Of a stretch of 64,000 bases of DNA, positions 1 through 9,149 are shown in pieces. Under the pieces are notes generated by a model. It saw only the letters and a program-made list of their open reading frames with translations. It searched no databases and was not told the DNA's origin. The DNA is from Charina bottae (lineage: Eukaryota; Chordata; Lepidosauria; Squamata; Charinaidae): the NCBI GenBank assembly GCA_023362775.1, contig JALMGJ010000006.1, positions 58,247,501 through 58,311,500 of the forward strand, given 5' to 3'. Each line of letters begins with the position of its first letter. The stretch's first letter is position 1. Made by a program: the position numbers and the translations under genes.

Positions 1-134
1 TGCACTCCTCTGCCCATTGAATATACCATTGCCTGTTAAATTGAAAACAAGACTAGTAATTTCAAAGTATTTTTTTAAGATACAAAATCATTCACTGAAT
101 TATGCAATCTCACCGTGAGAATAGCTCAACTTAC

Positions 135-275
135 CTCGCACATGAACTGTCACTCCATGTATCATATCACGAACTTTAATAGTTGGGATAGAAAAAGAGA
201 ATATTACTTTTCCAATGTTTTCAGTGGTTTTTCCTCCATGAGCAGCTATTACTAAGTTAAAAATGCCAATAGCTG
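135..275 (-). CDS. Host gene, second coding exon (unidentified secreted/membrane protein)
   Basis: This 141-bp exon is read on the minus strand. It starts after an AG at 277-276 (preceded by a modest pyrimidine-rich stretch) and ends at a consensus donor, GAG followed by GTAAGT at 134-129. It stays open for 46 codons and enters in a phase that exactly completes the split codon left by the exon at 2338-2223. The product runs from AIGIFNLVIAAHGG to MIHGVTVHVR, with a hydrophobic start continuing the leader of the first exon and then a beta-strand-like, cysteine-free stretch. The length is a multiple of three. I do not recognise the family. The gene continues beyond the left edge. A chance open stretch is possible, but matching phase plus good splice sites argue for a real exon. 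Confidence 0.6.
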
Positions 276-2222
276 CTGTAGACATACAAAGATTATGACT
301 TTATAGAGACAGAAAATCAGTTTGATATCATTTTATTGCCAAGGATGCACCAAACAGTACATAGCATGGGATGTACCAGGGATTTTAAACAAATCTGACA
401 TTCAGTGAAAAGAGAAAAGCAAAAAGCAAAACATTATGCATGCAAAAAGTACAGAACATATAATATATTACCCTTAGCATCCTGCATATTAAATGGTAAC
501 CTTAGTCAGAATAGATGTTAGTGTATTTTCCCAAATTGCTTACTGACTAAGGAAATTGAACCAAAATTTATTCTAGTATTTAACAGTAGTAGAGCAGTAG
601 CAACATGATTAATAATACACACTCAAACTTTGCCAGTTGGGCATATTTTAAACATTGGTTCCTGTATCAAAAGACATTTATGCATATTAGGAATATTCAT
701 ATTTCATTTGAGTGTTTCTTCCTTAAACCTAGAAGACATAGTCCAGCCAAAGTTAAATGGTTCAGCTAAAAGATCTAAGATGTGTTTAGTTCTTTGTACT
801 CAAGTCAGTAGGAATCAAAAATATTTAATATTGGCTGGATCACACCTTTGAGAATATGGAATACTGGTTCTTTCTCATTACACACACACATACATGCACA
901 CCTTTTTGAAAGTGGTATTTAAATGCCAAAGCTTCTATGGACATTAGAGGGCAAAGACTTGGTCATAAATGATCACCTGCCTCAATAAAGTACAAATACC
1001 CGATAAACAGGAATCTTACACGGTTCTACATGTATTTTATGTGCAATGTGTGGTTGTTAAAATGGCTGACTTCAGGTTTAGAGCCAGAACGCTACACAGA
1101 GTAAGTTTAGGCACAAGTTTCTTAATAATAGTTGAATAATAGTTGATTGGATTTACTCTAACCCATAAATTATGGTTTGCAAACTACAATGGCTATTTCA
1201 CAAGCCATTCACAATTATTGATAATTATTCACTAAGCCAAAATCAATAACTATATTATGGCTTAGTGTGGTGCATGATCGGCATTGTCATTTACAGTATC
1301 ATACTTATATCATCACTACCAGCACAAATTTGTCAAAGATATGAACCTCAGATGCCTCGGAAATATATGCCTGCATCAATCTAGAGAGAAGCAAAGCAGT
1401 ACATTTCTAAGTGCTACATTACTCACCATTACTTCCAACAACAGCTGAGTATTTCAGACCTATTTTTAATAAAAGAAGAGAAGGAGTTTTTAAATAAACT
1501 GTTGCATTTTGTCTATAACAATAAAAACAATCTCTTGACTATTTTAAAACTTTATAGGAATAGTTCGATAGGTGGAACAAAAAGGAAAAAAGAGGAAGAG
1601 GAAGGGTATCTCTAGGCCTTTTGAGTATCTTCTTTTAAAACAAGTCAATCAAAAGGTTTTAATGGACAAATCATTAATGGAAGTGATAACACTGCTGGTT
1701 AGAGTTTGAGACTCAATGATTCCTGAATTCTAACCTGAGATGTGGTATCCAAATTTAAATTTTGTTCCTTTCAGCTACAAATTTTGCCTGAAATACAAAA
1801 TGCTGGGCATATTCAACTAAAGCAAAATAAACTTATCTAGTGGGGGAAAAGACATATAATAAAAGGACAAGATTACAAATAACTAATGTATTTGTTTCTA
1901 GCAGTTGAACTTGATTCCTATAAACATTTTAACTATTTATTTATTAAGACTTCAAGGCTGAATTCATAGTATTTCCTTCTCTAACTTTATTTGAACAATT
2001 CTGTGAGGTAGATTAAGCTGAGTGTTACTGAATGTGGACTTAACATGGACCCATTCATGTGTTAATCTCCAAACCATTTTGATACAGGATTACAGCCTTT
2101 CAGTTTAATTCTTTGCATGTTTACTTGGAAATACATAGATCACAGGAAGGATTCCAGCCTTAGCTGTTATCAACCTAAAATAACAACTGATTATTACTGG
2201 AAAAACAAAGAATATATCTTAC
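276..2222 (-). other. Probable intron of the host gene
   Basis: AT-rich DNA between the two candidate host exons. No transposon with clear ends is visible. At about 1160-1290, short inverted pieces containing TAAGCCATAAT-like words suggest an old unidentified repeat, but I cannot assign it. Confidence 0.45.
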
Positions 2223-2338
2223 CTGCCAGATAAAAAATTGAAAACATTGCAACAAAATGATTGGTTGAAGCCTGCAACTTCATCTTCACAGGAAGGTTGA
2301 TTCACAAGAATGTCTGAACTTCAAAGAATGGAATACAG
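2223..2338 (-). CDS. Host gene, first coding exon with start codon and leader peptide
   Basis: Read on the minus strand, this exon follows a strong 3' splice site: a T/C-rich tract ending TTTATGCACAG at 2340-2339. About 55 bp of 5'UTR lead to an ATG at 2283-2281 with A at -3. An in-frame TGA lies 21 bp upstream, supporting this start. Twenty codons (MKLQASTNHFVAMFSIFYLA) plus one base follow, then the donor GTAAGA at 2222-2217. Joined to the exon at 275-135, it gives a basic N-terminus followed by an unusually long hydrophobic run at about residues 10-33, a signal peptide or signal anchor. The upstream splice acceptor implies at least one non-coding 5' exon at higher coordinates. The protein is not identified. 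Confidence 0.6.
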
Positions 2339-2836
2339 CTGTGCATAAAAACAAAAAGGGAGAAATGAATGATTTTGTTTCTGAGCAATGTCCTTCTGTC
2401 ACTAACTCAAAATCTGTGACATACCTGACAAATGTCCATAAAAATAGATAGGCACGACATTGTTTATGAATTAAGATTTGAATGATATCTTTTATTAATT
2501 TTAGTACAAAAGATAATTAGAAAATAGTCAATATTAACTCTCATCAGTTAACCTCTATTACTTCAGGTATCAATATAAATTTCAAACTCAAGTCATTAAG
2601 AATGAATTCAACATTGCCCAATTCACCCTTTGAGTGAGTTATTTTGATTTTCTAAACAAATAATTTGTTAGTAATTACTTTAAGTGATTTGAACTATGCT
2701 ACCCTTTAGTACTAGATTATACATTCACTATCTAATTATATATTCACTATCCAATTATAATCATTTATGCATTCAAATTCTTAAATTATTGCAAAATTAT
2801 TTATCCACCTAATTGGTATAGCATAACCAAAATATA

Positions 2837-3175
2837 GGGGCGTGGTGGCTCAGTGGATAAGACGCCAGGCTTGTCGATCGGAAGATCGCAAGTTCAGAGG
2901 TTCGAATCCCTAGCCCCACGTGACGGAGTGAGCTCCTGCACTAGCTCCAGCTCTTGCCAACCTAGCAATTCAAAAGCATGCAAATGCAAGTAGATGAATA
3001 GGTGCCACTTTGGTGGGTAGGTAACAGTGTTCTGCGTGCGTCATGTGGCCACATGACCGTAGAAGTGTCTTCGCACAATGCTGGCTCTTCGGCTAACAAA
3101 CGGAGATGAGCACCGGCCCCTAGAGTCGGACACGACTGTACAAAATGTGCGGGGGGAACCTTTACCTTTTTTTTA
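2837..3175 (+). mobile_element. Full-length Sauria-type tRNA SINE with BovB-like 3' end
   Basis: A tRNA-derived head carries a box A-like TGGCTCAGTGG (2846-2856) and a canonical box B GGTTCGAATCC (2899-2909), the RNA polymerase III promoter elements. A tRNA-unrelated body follows, and the 3' end contains AGAGTCGGACACGACTG, the kind of end shared with BovB LINEs, then a CCTTTACC tail and T run. A perfect 12-bp target duplication, AACCAAAATATA, lies at 2825-2836 and 3176-3187. The intact duplication and near-consensus promoter boxes indicate a fairly young copy. Confidence 0.88.
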
Positions 3176-3365
3176 AACCAAAATATATGCTATTTACACA
3201 TATAATTGCAGTGTAATTCATAAAGTTGTGTTTAAAATAAAGTATATGAAGTTGAAATGAAGCAACACTACTTTTCAAGGAATAGGAACCTTGCTTGCTT
3301 TTATCTAATCATTGTTGCATTTGAAAGCTTGTCTCAATGCTTATTTCATGGATTCTGTACTGGAA

Positions 3366-3425
3366 GCTGAAATGTATTAGGAATTCATCTTTAGAGCTGA
3401 AATTTATTAGGAATTCATCTTTATT
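3366..3425. repeat. 30-bp tandem duplication beside an L2 tail
   Basis: Two adjacent 30-bp units (3366-3395 and 3396-3425), each containing TATTAGGAATTCATCTTTA, differ at few positions. The second runs directly into the A/T-rich 3' tail of the L2 element that starts here. Confidence 0.8.
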
Positions 3426-3465
3426 ATTTATTTTTATTATTTTATTTTATTATTTCAATTTATTC

Positions 3466-3500
3466 CCCGCCCATCTCCCTTGCAAGGGACTCTGGGCGGG
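3466..3500 (-). other. L2 3'-terminal hairpin, copy 1
   Basis: CCCGCCCA pairs with TGGGCGGG around an inner near-palindrome, CCCTTGCAAGGG. The same structure sits at the same distance from the tail in the other two L2 copies (13011-13046 and 16146-16183). It is a plausible recognition structure for the L2 reverse transcriptase; that role is inferred. Confidence 0.65.
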
Positions 3501-3625
3501 TTACAACAATTGAAAGTTTAAAAACTATAAAAATATCCTCTAAAAATACAATAATAAATAATACTATACAGTAATAAATTATCTAAATCCAAGATGGATT
3601 GGAGACCGTGGTGTAGATTGTATTC

Positions 3626-6547
3626 CTACGGGGCCAGCCAACCCCAGGAGGCACTGCCACCTCTGTCATCCCAGGCTCGATGGCAGAGCCAGGTCTTGAG
3701 GGCCTTCCGGAAGGCCAGGAGTGAGGGGGCGAGTCTCACCTCCGGGGGCAAGATGTTCCATAAGGCGGGCGCTATCGCAGAGAAGGCACGTCTCCTGGAC
3801 CCCGCCAGATGGAATTCTCTTGTTGAGGGGGTCCGAAGCATGACCTCCCTGCATGCACGGGTGGGGCGGGCCAACGTTATCGGGACGAGACGGTCCCTCA
3901 GGTACCCTGGCCCTATGCCATATAGGGCTTTAAAGGTAATCACCAACACCTTGAATTGGACCCGGAAGCAAACTGGTAGCCAATGCAGCTCGCGTAGCAG
4001 AGGTGTTACATGTGCCGATCTCATGGCACCCATAACTGCTCGCGCCGCAGCATTCTGAACCAGCTGAAGCTTCCGGATACTCTTCAGGGGTAGCCCCATG
4101 TAGAGCGCATTACAGTAATCTATACGGGAGATGACAAGGGCGTGAGTGACTGTTCGGAGGGCCTCCCGATCCAGGAAAGGGCATAACTGGCGCACAACAC
4201 GAAGTTGTGCAAAGGCCCTCCTGGCCGTGACTGCCACCTGCTCTTCGAGCAAGAGTCGCGAGTCCAGGAGGACCCCCAGGTTCCGCACTGGATCCGAGCG
4301 AGGTAGCGCCACCTCACCCAGAACCAAAGATGACAACTTCCCGGATCTAGGGGGGCCATCAATCCACAGCCACTCCGTCTTACCAGGGTTCAGCTGAAGC
4401 CTGTTGTTCCCCATCCAGGCCCCCACAGCCTCCAGACACTGAGATAAGGCATCGACCGCATCACTTACTTCACCTGGGATGGAGATGTACACCTGGGTAT
4501 CATCAGCATATTGGTGATACCTCATCCCATGGTGACGGATGATCTCGCCCAGCGGTTTCATGTAGATGTTGAACAGGAGAGGAGAGAGAACCGACCCCTG
4601 CGGCACCCCACAAGTCAGGGGGCGGGGGTCAGCCCTCTCCTCCCCTATCAACACCGACTGGGAACGGCCCCGGAGGAAGGAGGTGAACCAGCGCAAAACT
4701 ACGCCGCCCACCCCCAACTCCCTGAGCCGTCCCAATAGTATACCGTGGTCGACGGTATCGAAAGCCGCAGAGAGATCTAAGAGAGCTAGGATGGACGCAC
4801 TCCCTCCATCCCGCTCTCGCCAAAGATCATCCATAAGCGCGACCAATGCGGTCTCCGTCCCATATCCCGGCCTGAAACCTGACTGGAAGGGGTCTAGATA
4901 ATCCGTTTCCTCCAGAATCCTCTGGAGTTGCCAAGCCACCACCTTCTCAACCACCTTTCCCAAAAAGGGAAGGTGGGAGACTGGGCGAAAATTGCCCAGG
5001 ATAGTAGGGTCCAGGGACGGCTTCTTGAGGAGGGGGTGCACCAGCGCCTCCTTAAAGACCTCTGGGAACACCCCCTCACTCAAGGACAGATTAATCATCA
5101 CCTGGACCCATCCACATGTCACCTCACTGGCCGATTTCACCAGCCAGGAGGGACAAGGGTCAAGCTGGCATGTGGTGGCGTTCACAGTCCGGAGGATCCT
5201 GTCCACTTCCTCAGGCGCAACAGGATCAAACTGTTCCCAGATAACATGGTAAGTACGAGCCCCTGGCATCTCCACAGATCTTGTCTCATGCTTGGAGTCC
5301 AACTTGGAATGAATCTGGGCGATTTTATCCTGCAGATGCTCAGCAAACTCTTCCGATCGGCCCTGTAAGTGGGTCTCCCCCTGCTCCCGACCCAACAGTG
5401 ATCTTGTAATTTTAAAAAGGGCCATCGGGCGGCATTCTGCGGATGCAATAAGAACGGAGAAATATTCACGTTTCGCCGCTCTTACCGCCACAAGGTAGGC
5501 CTTAACTGCGGCTCTAGATTGTGTTCGGTCAGATTCATTCTTCGTCTTTCTCCAGCGGCGCTCTAGACGTCTCTTAACCCTCTTCAAGGCCCTTAACTCT
5601 TCAGTAAACCACGGAGAGCGGCGGGCCAAGTAGGGCCGGAGAGGTCGCATAGGCGCGATTTTGTCCAGGGCTCCAGCCGCGGCCCTGTTCCAGGCCGCGG
5701 CCAGGAGCTCCACTGGACCGTGAAGCAAGTCCTCGGGAACAACTCCCAGCTCCTTCTGAAACCTCACTGGGTCCATCAGTCGCCGGGAGCGGACCAATCG
5801 AATAGGTCCCGCCTCCCTGCGGAGTGGGGCAGCACAAGAGAGTCTAAGGGTCACCAGGGCGTGGTCTGACCATGACAATGGGGAAAGATGTAGCTCTCCC
5901 CTCAGATCACATTGCCACTGCTCAGACAAGAAAACTAAGTCCGGGGTGAGACCACTGTCCCGAGTCGGGTCACGAATAATCTGAGACAGGCCCATAGCTG
6001 CCATGGTAGCCATGAACTCCCGAGCCGCCTCCGAGTCCCGTCCCAGAGATGGCAGATTAAAGTCCCCCAGAACCATAAGTCTGGGGAACTCCACTGCCAG
6101 CCCCGAGACAGCCTCGAGCAGCTCAGGCAGGGAGGTTGCTACGCAGCAGGGAGGCTGGTACAGCAGCAACACTCCCAACTGTTCTCGTGAACCCAACTTG
6201 AAAAACAGGGTCTCACACCCGGCCACTTGTGGAGCAGCGCCCCTGAAGGCCACAAGAGACTCTCGAATGACCACTGCCACCCCACCTCCCCTGCCCCGGT
6301 GTCTCGGCTGATGCCAGACCTGAAACCCGGCTGGACACATTTCCGAGAGGGCCACTCCCCCCTCTGGTGCCAGCCAGGTCTCGGTAATACATAACAGGTC
6401 GGCCCCCTCATCCGTGATCAAGTCACTTATAAGGGGGGATCTGCCTACCAGGGCCTGGGTATGAACACGGGGGGCCGGAACACACCACCGGTAACAAACA
6501 CCGGGGGCACCTTCCCCACAGATGGCATGCCCTCCGGTTCCCGTCAT
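3626..6547 (-). CDS. L2 LINE ORF2: endonuclease plus reverse transcriptase, intact
   Basis: A 973-aa reading frame. An APE-type endonuclease occupies roughly residues 40-235: the E of ITETWL at about 56, GDFN at 161-164 and the catalytic SDH at 227-229. A linker rich in K/R follows. The reverse transcriptase spans roughly 500-760: AFDTVDH around 595-601, GVPQGSVLSP at 647-656, and the catalytic YADD at 680-683. A C-terminal region includes IDYCNALYMGLP. It nicks target DNA and primes reverse transcription of the LINE RNA. The first ATG used here is not certain to be the real start: an overlapping minus-strand frame at 6815-6423 matches the upstream reading of an older L2 relic at 63.5-63.9 kb, so the true N-terminus may lie upstream or involve a frameshift. 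Confidence 0.88.
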   Translation of the reverse strand: MTGTGGHAICGEGAPGVCYRWCVPAPRVHTQALVGRSPLISDLITDEGADLLCITETWLAPEGGVALSEMCPAGFQVWHQPRHRGRGGGVAVVIRESLVAFRGAAPQVAGCETLFFKLGSREQLGVLLLYQPPCCVATSLPELLEAVSGLAVEFPRLMVLGDFNLPSLGRDSEAAREFMATMAAMGLSQIIRDPTRDSGLTPDLVFLSEQWQCDLRGELHLSPLSWSDHALVTLRLSCAAPLRREAGPIRLVRSRRLMDPVRFQKELGVVPEDLLHGPVELLAAAWNRAAAGALDKIAPMRPLRPYLARRSPWFTEELRALKRVKRRLERRWRKTKNESDRTQSRAAVKAYLVAVRAAKREYFSVLIASAECRPMALFKITRSLLGREQGETHLQGRSEEFAEHLQDKIAQIHSKLDSKHETRSVEMPGARTYHVIWEQFDPVAPEEVDRILRTVNATTCQLDPCPSWLVKSASEVTCGWVQVMINLSLSEGVFPEVFKEALVHPLLKKPSLDPTILGNFRPVSHLPFLGKVVEKVVAWQLQRILEETDYLDPFQSGFRPGYGTETALVALMDDLWRERDGGSASILALLDLSAAFDTVDHGILLGRLRELGVGGVVLRWFTSFLRGRSQSVLIGEERADPRPLTCGVPQGSVLSPLLFNIYMKPLGEIIRHHGMRYHQYADDTQVYISIPGEVSDAVDALSQCLEAVGAWMGNNRLQLNPGKTEWLWIDGPPRSGKLSSLVLGEVALPRSDPVRNLGVLLDSRLLLEEQVAVTARRAFAQLRVVRQLCPFLDREALRTVTHALVISRIDYCNALYMGLPLKSIRKLQLVQNAAARAVMGAMRSAHVTPLLRELHWLPVCFRVQFKVLVITFKALYGIGPGYLRDRLVPITLARPTRACREVMLRTPSTREFHLAGSRRRAFSAIAPALWNILPPEVRLAPSLLAFRKALKTWLCHRAWDDRGGSASWGWLAP

Positions 6548-7254
6548 ACCGTCCCCTGCCCGTCACCACCTGAATCAGATGGCCCGCCATATAGCCCCCG
6601 GAGATTCCCAGTTCTGGCCCAGTAGCCTCCACTCCCAGGCCTCCGGAATTCTCAGGGTTAATCAAGAATCCCTTCTCCAAACTATCCAACACACATTCCC
6701 ATACACTCTTGGGCGGTGGTAAGACCCCCCCAGTGCACCAGCTTCCGCTCTCGGCACTGGTAGGGTCTAGCACCACCCGACTCACACCCTGTACCTCTCC
6801 CACAACTTCTCTCACTGGTCAGGGAGAGGTACCAACATTCACCACAATCACTCCTGTCCCACCTGCCTCTCACTCAGGGGGTGCTCTTCCATACTCAATT
6901 TCTTACATCCCATTCATACCTTACTCCCTCCCATTCTCTCACAATAGTAAGGGGGTAATACATTCACTCTGGAGGGATCTTAACCACCTCAGACAGTTTG
7001 ACAGAGATTTCGAGTAGTCGGGAAAAGATGTTAAAAAGTTGTTAATTCAGATAACGATAGCTGTTGTTAGTATGATCTTAAAAATTAATTAAAAATTAAT
7101 ACAAATAGACTCCAGTCCCCGTTCGAATTCCAGCAAGGTCCATAAACTGCTGGTAAAGGGTACCGGCAAAGGGCTACCGTCCAATATCCGCCGGCCCTTC
7201 AAGATTGACCAAGAGGTGGATCCAGTTCTAAGAGTCCTTGCTTGTAAGGGCCGC

Positions 7255-7560
7255 TGATGTTCTATTTGAGGGCCTCCCGGGCCACCTCCGGTTAAAACGC
7301 CGACCAAATCTCTAAGGGCCACAGGAAGGACCACCGCGGTCGTCACTGGCGCCAGAGGCCGGTGGTAGGGCCGTTGAAAGGGCCGCAACCACTGATGTCC
7401 TACCTGAAAGCCTCCCAGGCCACTTCCGGGCGGACCGCCAGCCAGATCATCAAGGGCCGCTAGAAAAAGCCGCTGCTGTTGTTGGCGACGCCGGTGCCAA
7501 GGGCCGCTGGTAAGGGCCGCTACCACTGATATTCTATTTAAGAGTTTTTTGGACCGTCCG
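7255..7560 (-). repeat. Degenerate tandem units in L2 5' region
   Basis: Plus-strand units start TGATGTTCTATTTGAGGGCC at 7255, TGATGTCCTACCTGAAAGCC at 7393 and TGATATTCTATTTAAGAG at 7527, giving periods of 138 and 134 bp. The first two share a conserved block (CCTCCC-GGCCAC-TCCGG) and AAGGGCCGC-rich ends; the third is partial. Confidence 0.7.
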
Positions 7561-8189
7561 GGCCGTCCGGGGGGGTCAGGGGACTGCGTCAACAAAGGCC
7601 GATAAAACAAAGGCCGATAAAAGCCGGCGACAGACCCGCTGTTACTAAGGACCCCAGCTATCGTTACTGCCGTCACCGCCGCCACCGCTAACGCCTTCCT
7701 GGTTCGATAGAAGCCCATCGGGTTGTCCGAGGGAGGAAATTGGGCCGATCTTAGTTACTGCTGCCCACACTCTCCCGTTCCTCCAGAGTGGCCAGCCAAT
7801 TCCCAGGTAAAATAGATGGTAGATAGTAGCAGAAGTCCGTTCGGGAATCACCATCGGGTGAAAAGGGTCTATCTGAGTCCGCAGGAGAACACACCAGGCT
7901 CAACCGCCACTGCTGCGCTCCGCTACTCAGCTCCGCTACTCAGCTGTTAGCTCCGCTCCGCTGACTCTGCTGACTCAGCTGTTAACTCCGCTCCGCTGTT
8001 CCGCTGTTCCTTCTGGAGGGTCCAACCATCCCCTAGTCGACCACAAAGTTTAAAAAGTCGAGGAACCCGCAAAATTCTCTCCCTGAACCCCAACCAGTAT
8101 AGTGGGGCGGGAGAAAGATTGAAAACCGGGTTTCTAGGAGACCAGGATCCCTCTTATCCCGGAGCAGCAACTAGCGACTGCTCCCGGTC

Positions 8190-8200
8190 GCCATCTTGGA
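8190..8200 (-). promoter_or_regulatory. YY1-like motif at the 5' tip of the L2
   Basis: The minus strand reads TCCAAGATGGC, which matches the YY1 core AAGATGGC, within a few bases of the element's apparent 5' end. Confidence 0.5.
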
Positions 8201-8871
8201 TTAGGTCCAACCAATCTTTAACATAAGACAGCTATACCCCATGCCATAAATACTCCTTAATAACTGCCAAGATGACAGATCAAGGAGGAAGATTGTTCCC
8301 TTAATTTTTACTATTTCAAAACAGCAAAACAGATGTATAGAGTATTTCTAGCCTGGTTCATCTAGTGAAAAGGACAGTAGTGAAGATGTTTGATATGTTT
8401 TTATCACAAATGTCTTCCGAGCTGCCTGCTTGTTTCTGTCTCTAAAACGGAAAACTGTAAGTAGAGGAAGACTGAAGCTCAGTTGTCCAAACATCAGTTC
8501 TGATTGATCTAATGCAGCAAAACCTTCAAGAGAAAGAATATAGATATGCTGCGTATACATCCTATCACTTAGAAAAGATCTGAAGACCTGTTGCTGAAAC
8601 AGCTCCGCATTTTTATGTTGAATTTGATGGGAAATTAAAAAGGAGAATGGGTATAGAATGAATTAGCTTCTTTCAGTCCATAACTATTTACAAGATAAAG
8701 AGAAGAAACTCTGAATGGGATTATGTCTGTTAAAATATACTGCAACATTCTGTTGTAGACATTAATATTAGGTAATATTGTCAAAGATGGAACAGTAAAC
8801 ATGTTTAAGGAAATAGAAGCAATTACTCCATAGTTGCTTAGCTAAAATTAAAAGGAAGGTACTGTATAGAG

Positions 8872-9141
8872 CAGAGCTTTCCAAACTGTGTGTCGCGACA
8901 CAAAAGTGTGTCGCCACACACAGTCTGGTGTGTTGCCACACAACCCGGAAGCGCTGATCATCATCAGCGCTTCCGGGTTTTCCCGCGGCGACACACCAAC
9001 AGCGGCGCGCAAAAACTGAAAGCGGCAGCAGAGCTTCCGGGGTTTTGCGCGCTGCCGCAATGGCAGCACTTCCGGGTTTTCCCGCGGCGACACACCAACG
9101 GCGGTTGGTGTGTCGCCGCGGGAAAACTTTGGAAAGCCCTG
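8872..9141. mobile_element. hAT-type MITE with 8-bp target duplication
   Basis: A 270-bp GC-rich non-autonomous DNA transposon. The termini CAGAGCTTTCCAAA and TTTGGAAAGCCCTG form imperfect inverted repeats. A perfect 8-bp duplication, GTATAGAG, lies at 8864-8871 and 9142-9149, the size typical of hAT transposases. Inside are GTGTGTCGCC-type repeats in both orientations and a 17-bp-arm palindrome (8942-8979). It has no coding capacity. Related copies lie at 58513-58723, about 61240-61496 and possibly 30479. Confidence 0.88.
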
Positions 9142-9149
9142 GTATAGAG

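Larger units (their letters stand above)
3421..8203 (-). mobile_element. L2-clade LINE, apparently full length
   Basis: About 4.8 kb on the minus strand. The 3' end is the low-complexity TTTATT-type tail at 3421-3460 (plus strand) and the conserved terminal hairpin. One long ORF2 follows upstream, then about 1.65 kb of GC-rich 5' region ending near 8203 at an AAGATGGC motif. The reverse transcriptase sequence (DLSAAFDTVDH, GVPQGSVLSPLLFNIY, YADDTQ, LQLNPGKTEW) is typical of the L2 clade, not CR1 or L1. No target duplication is visible. Lack of stops in ORF2 and presence of a 5' region suggest a young, possibly competent copy. Confidence 0.85.
6548..8203 (-). promoter_or_regulatory. L2 5' region (putative promoter/5'UTR)
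   Basis: GC-rich sequence upstream of ORF2. It contains degenerate tandem units (7255-7560), a cluster of CTCCGCT and CAGCTGTTA words (7914-8010) in which a 23-bp block recurs at 7941 and 7976, and a YY1-like motif at the extreme 5' end. The open minus-strand frame at 7718-7089 lies across the repeats and looks like a by-product of GC-rich repetition, not a gene. Confidence 0.6.

Noticed and set aside
2837..2920. Functional tRNA gene
   Set aside because: Box A and B are present but the sequence continues into a SINE body with BovB-like tail and target duplications; a SINE head, not a tRNA gene.
3594..6311. Plus-strand frames opposite the L2 ORF2
   Set aside because: Antisense shadows of the minus-strand ORF2 with no motifs of their own.
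7089..7718. 209-codon minus frame inside the L2 5' region
   Set aside because: It crosses the tandem units and is explained by GC-rich repetition; no ORF1 motifs.
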